47,248 nucleotides of DNA from Caloramator fervidus (GTDB lineage: Bacteria; Bacillota; Clostridia; Clostridiales; Caloramatoraceae), in assembly GCF_900108045.1 (NCBI RefSeq), contig NZ_FNUK01000017.1:1-47248 (forward strand), read 5' to 3'. The translations under genes and the position numbers were made by a program. Below, piece after piece: positions 9,840-16,852 of this stretch. The notes beneath the pieces were generated by a model. That model did no database searches. It was not told the origin of the DNA and saw only the letters and a list, made by a program, of their open reading frames with translations. Each line of letters begins with the position of its first letter. The stretch's first letter is position 1.

Positions 9840-9887
9840 AGCGCTATTTATGCAATGAGTAATCTAACCCACTGCATAAATAGCGCT
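9840..9887 (-). promoter_or_regulatory. Riboswitch expression-platform hairpin
   Basis: On the minus-strand RNA, arms 9887-9873 and 9854-9840 are perfectly complementary over 15 bp. Six further pairs (9872-9867 with 9860-9855, two of them G-U) leave a 6-nt loop. The 5' arm contains 9874-9883, the 3' strand of aptamer helix P1, so P1 and this hairpin cannot coexist. The hairpin is followed by a mixed U/A stretch rather than a true U-tract, and ends about 12 bases before the kal ribosome site, so whether it stops transcription or affects translation is uncertain. Confidence 0.8.
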
Positions 9888-10050
9888 CCATGGCATAAAC
9901 CATGGCAGTGATAGAGCTTACACCCTACCACCAAGGATATGCTGAGGAACCAACATATCCTTTCGGCGGACAAACCCTTCACTTTAAGTATTGGGAGTTC
10001 CTTCCCTTAGCACCTTAAAGCTACCCTTTTGTCCGCACCTCTATTTATGC
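9874..10050 (-). ncRNA. Lysine riboswitch (L box) aptamer
   Basis: Reading the minus strand, all five aptamer helices can be drawn. P1 pairs 10050-10041 with 9883-9874. The conserved AGAGGTGC follows. P2 is closed by GCGGACAAA/TTTGTCCGC, followed by the conserved CCGAAAGG. P3 is a GGATATG/CATATCC stem. P4 is a G-U-rich stem ending in CTATCA, and P5 is CCATGG/CCATGG. The loops of P2 and P3 hold AGGAAC and GTTCCT, the expected kissing pair. The element lies between a strong promoter and a lysine degradation operon. Confidence 0.95.
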
Positions 10051-10077
10051 AAACCAATTTTATTAAATTCTGATAAT

Positions 10078-10106
10078 ATTATAACATTATTTCAAAAATT
10101 TGTTAA
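10078..10106 (-). promoter_or_regulatory. Promoter of the lysine fermentation operon
   Basis: Minus-strand TTAACA (10106-10101), a 17-base spacer and a perfect TATAAT (10083-10078). Transcription would begin near 10070, about 20 bases before aptamer helix P1. No separate terminator is visible between thlA and this promoter. Confidence 0.8.
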
Positions 10107-10122
10107 TATATTTTAGAAAATT

Positions 10123-11307
10123 TTAAATATTTGCATTTTCTATCAATATAGCAACTCCCATTCCTGAACCCACACATAAAGAAGCTATGCCATAGCGTTT
10201 ATTTTGTCTTATAAGTTCATGAATTAATGTAACCAAAATTCTTGTTCCACTTGCTCCTATTGGATGCCCTAGCGCTATTGCTCCTCCATTTACGTTTACC
10301 TTTTTTTCGTCTATATTTAACTCTTTTAAAACAGCTAAAGATTGAGCTGCAAAAGCTTCATTAAGCTCGAATAAATCTATATCATCAATAGACATATTTA
10401 ATCTATTCAACATCTTATTTATAGCATCAACAGGTCCAATGCCCATTATACTTGGATCTACACCAGCTAAAGCAAATCCTTTTATATATACAAGAGGCTT
10501 TAACCCTAACTCATCACATTTTTCTTGGGAAGCAAGTAAAACTGCTGCAGCTCCATCATTAATTCCCGAAGCATTTCCTGCTGTAACTGTCCCATTTTCC
10601 TTAAAAGCAGGCTTTAGCTTTGATAATTTTTCTAAATTCGTATCTTCTTTAATATATTCATCATCTTTAAAAATTATTTCTTCTTTTTTAGTTTTTATAG
10701 TTATAGGAACTATTTCATCAATAAATTTACCTTCTTTTCTAGCTTTTGCAGCCTTAATTTGACTTTTATATGCAAATATATCCTGTTCCTCCCTTGAAAT
10801 TCCATATCTTTCTGCTAAATTTTCCGCAGTAATTCCCATATGATATAAATTAAAAGGACAAGTCAAACCGTCATAAATCATAACATCAATCAATTGACTA
10901 TTTCCCATTTTTACTCCATTTCTTATACCTTTAATAATAAATGGAGCATTAGACATACTTTCCATTCCACCGGCTATACTTAAATTTTCTTGTCCTGCAA
11001 GAATGGACGTATATGCCATAATAACAGAATGAAGGCCAGAACCACATACCGTATTTATTGTTGTTGCAGGAACCTCTATAGGAATGCCTGCATTTAAAGC
11101 CGCCTGTCTTGCAGGATTTTGACCATTACCTGATTGAAGAACATTTCCCATATAAACCATATCTATTTGGTCTTTAATTTTAGGATGTTTTTCTAAAATG
11201 GCTTCTATTACCTTTGTTCCAAGTTGAACTGCACTAACCCCTGATAAAGTTCCCATAAAAGAGCCTATAGGTGTTCTTAAAGCTGAAACTATAGCTACTT
11301 TTTTCAT
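10123..11307 (-). CDS. thlA: Acetyl-CoA C-acetyltransferase (thiolase)
   Basis: This thiolase (394 residues) interconverts two acetyl-CoA and acetoacetyl-CoA. The nucleophile Cys88 is in 'NTVCGSGLH', the catalytic His in 'GGAIALGHPIGASG', and the second Cys in 'CVGSGMG' near the C-terminus. I choose ATG 11307 (MKKVAIVSA) because GAGGTG is seven bases upstream; the earlier in-frame ATG at 11316 is too close to that site. In this setting it can cleave acetoacetyl-CoA from the lysine pathway or feed butyrate formation. It is separated from hbd by a terminator and has its own promoter. Confidence 0.96.
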   Translation of the reverse strand: MKKVAIVSALRTPIGSFMGTLSGVSAVQLGTKVIEAILEKHPKIKDQIDMVYMGNVLQSGNGQNPARQAALNAGIPIEVPATTINTVCGSGLHSVIMAYTSILAGQENLSIAGGMESMSNAPFIIKGIRNGVKMGNSQLIDVMIYDGLTCPFNLYHMGITAENLAERYGISREEQDIFAYKSQIKAAKARKEGKFIDEIVPITIKTKKEEIIFKDDEYIKEDTNLEKLSKLKPAFKENGTVTAGNASGINDGAAAVLLASQEKCDELGLKPLVYIKGFALAGVDPSIMGIGPVDAINKMLNRLNMSIDDIDLFELNEAFAAQSLAVLKELNIDEKKVNVNGGAIALGHPIGASGTRILVTLIHELIRQNKRYGIASLCVGSGMGVAILIENANI

Positions 11308-11333
11308 TATATGCACCTCACTATATTTTATTT

Positions 11334-11356
11334 TTAGAATATTTTTAATATTCTAA
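11334..11356. promoter_or_regulatory. Palindrome in the thlA leader
   Basis: Ten-base perfect inverted repeat with a 3-base spacer, placed between the predicted -10 box and the ribosome site of thlA. It could be an operator for a dimeric repressor or a small leader hairpin. It does not resemble the Rex consensus. Confidence 0.45.
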
Positions 11357-11360
11357 TTTT

Positions 11361-11389
11361 ATGTTACAACTCTTCTAAAAAACATTCAA
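11361..11389 (-). promoter_or_regulatory. Candidate thlA promoter
   Basis: Minus-strand TTGAAT, a 17-base spacer and TAACAT. The -35 is good and the -10 is imperfect. It lies downstream of the hbd terminator, as expected for an independent thlA transcript. Confidence 0.45.
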
Positions 11390-11411
11390 GAATAGTTATT
11401 TTTTTGGCAAA

Positions 11412-11438
11412 AAATAGAAGGCCTAAGGCCTTCTATTT
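11412..11438 (-). terminator. Terminator after hbd
   Basis: A perfect 12-bp stem with a 3-base loop (arms 11412-11423 and 11427-11438) overlaps the hbd stop codon and is followed on the minus strand by a T-run. It separates the crt-hbd transcript from thlA. Confidence 0.85.
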
Positions 11439-12275
11439 ATAATCATAAAATCCCTTTCCAGTTTTTCTGCCAAGATATCCTGCCCTTACCATTTTCTTCA
11501 ATAACACATGAGGTCTATATTTAGGATCTTTTGTTTCTTCATATAGATATTCCATAATAGCAAGAACAATATCATTACCTATAAAATCAGATAACTCAAA
11601 AGGACCCATTGGATGATTTGCTCCTAATTTCATAGCTTTATCTATATCTTCTTTTTTAGCTATACCCTCTGCTAATATTCCAATCGCTTCATTTATCATA
11701 GGTATTAAGATTCTATTAACTACAAAGCCCGGAGCCTCATTAACCTCCACAGGCTCTTTTCCTATTTTTATAGAAATTTCCTTTATTTTGTTAAATGTTT
11801 CATCTGAAGTTGCAATTCCTCTTATTATCTCAATAAGTTTCATTATAGGTGCTGGATTAAAAAAGTGCATCCCTATTACTCTATCTGGCCTATTTGTAGC
11901 AGCTGCAATTTCAGTTATTGAAAGGGAAGAAGTATTTGAAGCTAAAATTGTATTTTCATTACATAAAGCATCTAATTTTTTAAAAATCTCTTTTTTAGCT
12001 TGCATATTTTCAATTATAGCCTCAATTACCAAATCACAATGCCTTGCATCTTCAATATTTAAGGATTTATGTACCCTAGCTAATATACCATTTTTTTCTT
12101 CCTCGGTTATTTTTCCTTTTTCAACAAGCCTTGTTATGTTTTTTACAATGTTGCCATAACCCCTTTCAACAAGTTCTTCCTTTATGTCATTCAAATAAAC
12201 TTCAATACCATTTTGAGCAAAAACCTGAGCAATTCCTGCCCCCATTGTTCCTGCACCAACAACAAAAACCTTCAT
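11433..12275 (-). CDS. hbd: 3-hydroxybutyryl-CoA dehydrogenase
   Basis: Hbd reduces acetoacetyl-CoA to 3-hydroxybutyryl-CoA. The 280-residue protein opens with the Rossmann motif '[13 protein letters not shown]', and contains 'HFFNPAP', which holds the catalytic His, and the C-terminal 'GFYDYK' ending of the family. The start is ATG 12275, directly after AGGAGGATAAAT; the frame stays open eleven codons further upstream but those codons lie before the ribosome site. It follows crt closely and shares its transcript. Confidence 0.96.
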   Translation of the reverse strand: MKVFVVGAGTMGAGIAQVFAQNGIEVYLNDIKEELVERGYGNIVKNITRLVEKGKITEEEKNGILARVHKSLNIEDARHCDLVIEAIIENMQAKKEIFKKLDALCNENTILASNTSSLSITEIAAATNRPDRVIGMHFFNPAPIMKLIEIIRGIATSDETFNKIKEISIKIGKEPVEVNEAPGFVVNRILIPMINEAIGILAEGIAKKEDIDKAMKLGANHPMGPFELSDFIGNDIVLAIMEYLYEETKDPKYRPHVLLKKMVRAGYLGRKTGKGFYDYK

Positions 12276-12285
12276 ATTTATCCTC

Positions 12286-13065
12286 CTATCTATTTTTAAA
12301 CTTTTCAACTTTTCTCTTTTCTAAAAACGCAATCATTGCATCTTTTTGATCTTCTGTTGAAAAGCATTGAGAAAACACTTCTGTCTCATACATAACCGCC
12401 GTATCAATATCCATCTGATACCCCTTATTTATAGAAGATTTTGCAAGCATCACTGCAATAGGAGCATTAGATGCTATTTTTCTAGCTAGCTTTAATGCTG
12501 CCTCCATGAGTTCTTCTTTCTTTACAATTTTATTTACAAGTCCTATTCTTAAAGCTTCATTCGCATCTATTATCTCTCCTGTAAAAATTAATTCTTTTGC
12601 CTTTGCTAAACCTACAATTCTAGTTAATCTTTGAGTTCCTCCAAATCCTGGAGTTATACCTAATCCTACTTCGGGTTGTCCAAATTTTGCTCCTTCACAA
12701 GCTATTCTAATATCACAGGCTAGTGCAAGTTCACAACCTCCACCTAAAGCATATCCATTTACTGCCGCGATAGTTGGAATTCTTAAATTTTCAATTTTTT
12801 TGAAAACTTTATTTCCTAAAATACTAAAATTCCTAGCTTGAATAGGATTCATATCCTTCATCTGTGAAATATCTGCCCCTGCTACAAAAGATTTTTCACC
12901 ATCTCCTGTAATTATTAAAACATATAAAGATTCATCCCCCTCTAATTCATCTAATACTTTATCCAATTCAACAAGAGTTTTAAAATCTAAAGCATTTAAA
13001 GCACAAGGTCTTGAAATTGTCAAAACACCAATATTTCCTTCTTTTTTTAATATTACATTTTCCAA
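12286..13065 (-). CDS. crt: 3-hydroxybutyryl-CoA dehydratase (crotonase)
   Basis: Crotonase interconverts 3-hydroxybutyryl-CoA and crotonyl-CoA, the compound where the lysine and butyrate routes meet. The 259 residues show the oxyanion-hole segments 'AGADISQM' and '[15 protein letters not shown]' and the two catalytic glutamates expected around them. The start is a TTG at 13065, six bases after GGGGGGTGA. The gene is first in a crt-hbd unit. The bcd-etfBA genes that normally sit next to it in clostridia are absent here. Confidence 0.95.
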   Translation of the reverse strand: MENVILKKEGNIGVLTISRPCALNALDFKTLVELDKVLDELEGDESLYVLIITGDGEKSFVAGADISQMKDMNPIQARNFSILGNKVFKKIENLRIPTIAAVNGYALGGGCELALACDIRIACEGAKFGQPEVGLGITPGFGGTQRLTRIVGLAKAKELIFTGEIIDANEALRIGLVNKIVKKEELMEAALKLARKIASNAPIAVMLAKSSINKGYQMDIDTAVMYETEVFSQCFSTEDQKDAMIAFLEKRKVEKFKNR

Positions 13066-13143
13066 ATTATCACCCCCCTAGAAATATTATATCATTTTTC
13101 AAAAATTAGTAAAATTTTAAATTTCATAAAAATCATTCTTGCA

Positions 13144-13187
13144 AAATAAAAATCCTATTGCATATATATGCAATAGGATTTTTATTT
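13144..13187 (-). terminator. Terminator after yjbQ
   Basis: A perfect 44-nt palindrome (13144-13187) with A/T-rich outer ends, located right after the yjbQ stop. It separates the folate operon from the crt promoter region. Confidence 0.85.
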
Positions 13188-13602
13188 ACTCCCCTATTAT
13201 TTTTACCAATACCCTCTTTTTTCTTTTGCCATCAAACTCTCCATAAAAAATCTGTTCCCATGGACCAAGATCTAATTTCCCATCGGTTATAGCTACAACT
13301 ACCTCTCTTCCCATTATAGTTCTTTTAAGATGTGCATCCGCATTATCCTCAAAGCCATTATGATGATATTGACTATATGGTTTTTCTGGAGCAAGCTTTT
13401 CTAGCCAATTTTCAAAATCTTGATGAAGCCCTGGTTCATCATCATTTATAAAAACGCTTGCAGTAATATGCATTGCATTACAAAGAAGCAGTCCCTCTTT
13501 TACTCCACTTTCTTTTACACATTTTTCTAGTTCATCAGTTATATTAACAAATCCTCTTCTTGTTTTTAGCTCAAACCAAAGCTCTTTTCTATAACTTTTC
13601 AT
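13186..13602 (-). CDS. yjbQ: YjbQ family protein (UPF0047)
   Basis: A 138-residue member of the YjbQ/UPF0047 family, small trimeric proteins with weak thiamine-phosphate synthase activity reported for some members; the physiological role is unclear. The family residues are visible in '[28 protein letters not shown]' and '[12 protein letters not shown]...[19 protein letters not shown]'. I prefer ATG 13602 (MKSYRKE), eight bases after AAGGGG; GTG and ATG codons just upstream are too close to that site. It overlaps the end of folK, so it is part of the folate operon, which suggests but does not prove a link to pterin or pyrimidine metabolites. Confidence 0.88.
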   Translation of the reverse strand: MKSYRKELWFELKTRRGFVNITDELEKCVKESGVKEGLLLCNAMHITASVFINDDEPGLHQDFENWLEKLAPEKPYSQYHHNGFEDNADAHLKRTIMGREVVVAITDGKLDLGPWEQIFYGEFDGKRKKRVLVKIIGE

Positions 13603-14065
13603 ATTCATCACCCCTTAGCTCATCCAGCAAAACCTTAACAGTCTTTTTAAATATAGGATGGACAATGTCTTTATCAATATCACAAATAGGTCTTAAAACA
13701 AACTCCCTATTATGCATATCAGGATGAGGAACTTTTAAATCTGGTTCATCAATTATTTCATCGTTATAAAAAATTATATCTAAATCAATATTTCTTGGTC
13801 CCCATTTAAACTGCCTTACTCTCCCCATCTGTTTTTCTATATCTAAAAGAACATTTAAAAGCTGCCTACAACTTAAAGCTGTTTCTACCTCTAAAGCTCC
13901 ATTTAAAAAATCAGGTTGATCTTTATATCCATAAGGTTCTGTTATATATAAATTAGAAACCTTTTTAACTGTTATACCTTTATCCTTTATAAGCTTTATA
14001 GCTGTTTTTATATTTTCCTCTTTATTTCCAACATTAGTTCCAAAGGCTATTATAGCTTTATTCAT
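13589..14065 (-). CDS. folK: 2-amino-4-hydroxy-6-hydroxymethyldihydropteridine pyrophosphokinase
   Basis: FolK activates 6-hydroxymethyl-7,8-dihydropterin with ATP. Family features in the 158 residues are '[12 protein letters not shown]' at the N-terminus, '[13 protein letters not shown]', '[16 protein letters not shown]' with the magnesium-binding Asp pair, and '[19 protein letters not shown]'. It overlaps folP by four bases (ATGA) and yjbQ downstream. Confidence 0.97.
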   Translation of the reverse strand: MNKAIIAFGTNVGNKEENIKTAIKLIKDKGITVKKVSNLYITEPYGYKDQPDFLNGALEVETALSCRQLLNVLLDIEKQMGRVRQFKWGPRNIDLDIIFYNDEIIDEPDLKVPHPDMHNREFVLRPICDIDKDIVHPIFKKTVKVLLDELRGDEYEKL

Positions 14066-14898
14066 TTTAACACCTCAATCATAGTTATAGCTCTTTTATT
14101 TTCCTTAACATCATGAACCCTTACCATATCAACCCCATGCAATGCAGCATAACAGGAAATAGCTATAGTCCCTTCAAGTCTTTCTTCTGGTGGTAAATTA
14201 CCTAGAGCAATTCCTATAGTTGATTTTCTAGAATGAGCAAGCAATATAGGACAACCTAATCTTTTAAATACATCAATATTTTTTATAAGCTCTATGTTAT
14301 GCTTATAAAGCTTTCCAAATCCTATACCTGGATCTATTATTATTTTATCCTTTGAAATTCCATTATTTAAAGCAAATTCTATTCTTTTTTGAAGAAACTC
14401 ATATACTTCACTAACAACATTATGGTAATATGGATTTTCCTGCATATTCTTAGGAGTCCCTTTAATATGCATAAGTATAATAGGAACTTTATACTCCTTA
14501 ACTATATTAATCATATTCTCATCAAAGGTCATTGCACTAATATCATTTATTATATCTGCTCCAGCTTCAATAGCAAGTTTTGCAGTTTTTGCTCTGTATG
14601 TATCAACTGATATCAAAATATCTTTATTTAGATTTCTTATAGCCTCTATTACAGGAATAACTCTTTTAATTTCTTCTTCTTCAGATACAGGATCTGACCC
14701 TGGTCTTGTAGATTCCCCACCAACATCTAAAATATCTACACCTTCTTCAATCATTTTTTTAGCCTTATCTAAAGCCTTTTCAATACCTTCTACTCTTGAT
14801 TCTGTATAAAAAGAATCAGGAGTTGCATTTATTATTCCCATTATTTTTGTCCCATCAAAGTAATACTTTCTTCCATCTTTTAAAGTTATATAATTCAT
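14062..14898 (-). CDS. folP: Dihydropteroate synthase
   Basis: FolP joins hydroxymethyldihydropterin pyrophosphate and p-aminobenzoate. The 278-residue TIM barrel shows 'IMGIINATPDSFYTESR', 'ILDVGGESTRPGSDPV', 'IIIDPGIGFGKLYKHNIELI' and 'LAHSRKSTIG', all substrate-binding signatures. I use ATG 14898 (MNYITLKDG) with GGGGAG upstream; the frame is open eight codons further, inside folE2, without a better site. The start overlaps the folE2 stop (ATGA). Confidence 0.97.
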   Translation of the reverse strand: MNYITLKDGRKYYFDGTKIMGIINATPDSFYTESRVEGIEKALDKAKKMIEEGVDILDVGGESTRPGSDPVSEEEEIKRVIPVIEAIRNLNKDILISVDTYRAKTAKLAIEAGADIINDISAMTFDENMINIVKEYKVPIILMHIKGTPKNMQENPYYHNVVSEVYEFLQKRIEFALNNGISKDKIIIDPGIGFGKLYKHNIELIKNIDVFKRLGCPILLAHSRKSTIGIALGNLPPEERLEGTIAISCYAALHGVDMVRVHDVKENKRAITMIEVLK

Positions 14899-15665
14899 AT
14901 TATCTCCCCTTTTTCTGTGCATGCAAAGGCATTATGATTGTGTATACTCTCAATGCTTTCAACATAAACCCTATACCAAAGTATATCTTTGTTGCTATCA
15001 AGCCTTAAAGCAACTTCCCTTACAACATCTTCAACAAATCTTGGATTTAAATATGCTCTTTCAGTTACATATTTTTCATCTTTTCGCTTTAGAAGAGAAA
15101 ACACTGGACAGCTTGCACTCTCTTCTGCAATTGCAACAATATCTTCTATCCAAATTAATTTTTTAGTATAAATTTTAATATTAACAACAGCCCTTTGATT
15201 ATGCGCACCAAATTCACTTATTTCTTTAGAACATGGACATAAAGTAACAACAGGAACGGAAACTTCCATAAAAAATCTATATGTATCGCTTTTTTCAGCA
15301 TCAAAAGAGCACTTAACATCATTTGGAGATACAATTCCAGTAACAGGAGAAGGTTTTTTTATAAAATAATCAAAGTCAATTTTTATATGGGCAGTTTTAG
15401 CAGATAATTTTTCTTTAAGCCTATCTAATGCCCTTTCAATCTCTTTTGGAGTAATTTCTTTTAATTCATGAACAAGCTCAACAAATCTACTCATATGAGT
15501 GCCTCTTATATCTGCTGGCAAATCAACTGATAAGGTCATATCAGCAATGGTATGCTGAATTCCTCCTTCCTTTTCCTTTACAATAATTGGCCACTTTAAT
15601 TTACTTATACCCACTTTTTTTAATGGAACATTTCTAAAATCCTTTTCACTTTGAACGTCCTTCAT
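14895..15665 (-). CDS. folE2: GTP cyclohydrolase FolE2 (type IB)
   Basis: FolE2 converts GTP to 7,8-dihydroneopterin triphosphate, the first step of the pterin branch of folate synthesis. The 256 residues match the type IB family, with the metal-binding Cys in 'TLCPCSKEISEFGAHNQRA' and the C-terminal 'ESIESIHNHNAFA' segment. It is non-homologous in sequence to the zinc enzyme FolE and can use other metals, which is why it is often kept for zinc-poor conditions. It lies three bases after the PTPS gene and overlaps folP. Confidence 0.96.
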   Translation of the reverse strand: MKDVQSEKDFRNVPLKKVGISKLKWPIIVKEKEGGIQHTIADMTLSVDLPADIRGTHMSRFVELVHELKEITPKEIERALDRLKEKLSAKTAHIKIDFDYFIKKPSPVTGIVSPNDVKCSFDAEKSDTYRFFMEVSVPVVTLCPCSKEISEFGAHNQRAVVNIKIYTKKLIWIEDIVAIAEESASCPVFSLLKRKDEKYVTERAYLNPRFVEDVVREVALRLDSNKDILWYRVYVESIESIHNHNAFACTEKGEII

Positions 15666-15668
15666 GTT

Positions 15669-16022
15669 CTACCCCCTATACACTACTCCACTAGTTTTTG
15701 TTTCCCAAACTTCTACTTCATATAATCTACAATTGTCCCTTTTTAAAACATCCTTTAATTCATTATAAACATAAATTGCTATATTTTCAGCTGTTGGCTG
15801 ACTTATTATTTCATTCAAATAAGCATGATCAAACTTATCTATTATTTTTTCCTTTACTATCCTTTTTAACTCAACAAAATCAAATATCATTCCTTCTTCA
15901 TCCGGCTCCCCCTCTAATTTAACAACAAGCCTATATGTATGTCCATGTAACTTTTCACATTTTCCATGGTAGTGAATAAGATTATGGGCAGCATCAAATT
16001 CAAATTCTTTAATGAGTATCAT
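15669..16022 (-). CDS. 6-pyruvoyltetrahydropterin synthase family, PTPS-III type
   Basis: A 117-residue member of the QueD/PTPS family. His residues of the zinc site are in 'FDAAHNL' and 'LHGHTY'. The active-site segment reads Cys-Glu-Lys-Leu-His-Gly-His (residues 22-28), that is C-E-x-x-HGH. QueD proteins have Cys but not the adjacent Glu, while the PTPS-III group that replaces dihydroneopterin aldolase (FolB) carries the Glu. The neighbours are folE2, folP and folK, no folB is present, and no queuosine genes are nearby. I therefore infer formation of 6-hydroxymethyldihydropterin for folate. A QueD role is the alternative. It overlaps the Nudix gene (ATGA). Confidence 0.85.
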   Translation of the reverse strand: MILIKEFEFDAAHNLIHYHGKCEKLHGHTYRLVVKLEGEPDEEGMIFDFVELKRIVKEKIIDKFDHAYLNEIISQPTAENIAIYVYNELKDVLKRDNCRLYEVEVWETKTSGVVYRG

Positions 16023-16648
16023 TCATTTTCACTCCTCAAATCTTTTATTTTTTGAATAAAGTTATATATTATTTTAGCAGTAAGCCCCCATATAACATAA
16101 TCATTATACTTATAAAAATAAACATTCAACATGCCTTCCTGCCAATTGTAATCTTTAGACGAAATCTTTAAATCATAAGGAAACTCACCTAAAGGTTCTG
16201 TTTTAACCTTTATCTTCATTATCTTAGGTTCATTTTCTATAAAAAACTTTACAGGAACAAAAAATATTTTTTCAACCTCATATCTAGAATATCTAACTTT
16301 ATTTTTATCTAGTATTTTTACAACAAAAGGATATATTATCTTACCATATTGAGTTACCAATATATCGCTTTGGCCTAAAACTTCAATATTTGAAGCATCT
16401 AATAAAAGCTCCTCACAAGTCTCTCTTATAGCAGCTTCTTCTATTTTTTCTCCTTTTTCAACTTTTCCTCCTGGTAAAGACACCTCTCCTGCCTGACTTA
16501 AATTTTTACTCCTTACCTGAAAAATTATTTGCCAATCATTATCCTTAACTAAAGGTATAGTAACAGCATAACTTTTTAAATCTATTCCTTCCCCTATAAT
16601 TCCAACTCTTTTAAGTTTTAGTTTTAATCTCTCTAAATTTATCTTCAT
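16019..16648 (-). CDS. Nudix hydrolase, CoA-pyrophosphatase-like
   Basis: A 209-residue Nudix protein with an intact Nudix box (GGKVEKGEKIEE followed by AAIRETCEELLL, giving G-x5-E-x7-R-E-x2-E-E). The preceding 'RSKNLSQAGEVSLPGGK' resembles the L-[LP]-G-G signature of CoA pyrophosphatases. As first gene of a folate operon it could instead be the pyrophosphohydrolase that trims dihydroneopterin triphosphate, a step otherwise missing here. Start ATG 16648 follows GGTGAT; an earlier in-frame TTG has no site. Substrate is not determined by sequence. Confidence 0.8.
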   Translation of the reverse strand: MKINLERLKLKLKRVGIIGEGIDLKSYAVTIPLVKDNDWQIIFQVRSKNLSQAGEVSLPGGKVEKGEKIEEAAIRETCEELLLDASNIEVLGQSDILVTQYGKIIYPFVVKILDKNKVRYSRYEVEKIFFVPVKFFIENEPKIMKIKVKTEPLGEFPYDLKISSKDYNWQEGMLNVYFYKYNDYVIWGLTAKIIYNFIQKIKDLRSENE

Positions 16649-16668
16649 AGATACTATCACCAATTTAT

Positions 16669-16698
16669 ATTATACAATTATTTTTTTATTTTTTACAA
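16669..16698 (-). promoter_or_regulatory. Promoter of the folate operon
   Basis: Minus-strand TTGTAA (16698-16693), an 18-base spacer and TATAAT (16674-16669), 21 bases before the Nudix start codon. It is divergent from the zinc-ribbon promoter, whose -35 box begins nine bases away. Confidence 0.65.
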
Positions 16699-16706
16699 GA
16701 TTAGTA

Positions 16707-16735
16707 TTGATTAACATTAAAATTAGTGTTATAAT
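16707..16735 (+). promoter_or_regulatory. Promoter of the zinc-ribbon gene
   Basis: TTGATT (16707-16712), a 17-base spacer and a perfect TATAAT (16730-16735). The spacer contains an imperfect 8-bp inverted repeat (AACATTAA and TTAGTGTT), a possible repressor site. The transcript would start near 16742, just before the structured leader. Confidence 0.8.
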
Positions 16736-16746
16736 AACTAAAGTAA

Positions 16747-16850
16747 AGATTTAACATATAAAGTTAACATACCCCCTAAAATTTAAAGTTTTAGAGGATA
16801 TGTTGCTTTAAATGTTAAATCTAAAACCTTTAAATTTTAGGAGGTATGTT
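16747..16850 (+). promoter_or_regulatory. Structured 5' leader with alternative pairings that include the ribosome site
   Basis: Five segments can be paired. D (16747-16763) is complementary to E (16806-16822) at 16 of 17 positions. A (16766-16781) is complementary to B (16789-16804) at 14 of 16. A extended to 16788 is complementary to C (16828-16850) at 22 of 23, and C contains the AGGAGG ribosome site (16839-16844). The A:B and A:C pairings exclude each other, so the leader can expose or hide the ribosome site. Existence of the complementarity is seen directly; regulation is inferred. No known riboswitch class was recognised. Confidence 0.7.
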
Positions 16851-16852
16851 TA

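Noticed and set aside
9840-9887. Classical intrinsic terminator of the lysine riboswitch
   Set aside because: The hairpin is strong, but no U-run follows it; I list it as an expression-platform hairpin with unknown output.
10439-10762. 107-codon plus-strand open frame
   Set aside because: It lies wholly opposite thlA, has no ribosome site and reads as antisense of conserved thiolase segments.
11334-11356. Rex (redox) operator before thlA
   Set aside because: The palindrome lacks the TTGTTAA/TTAACAA half-sites expected for Rex.
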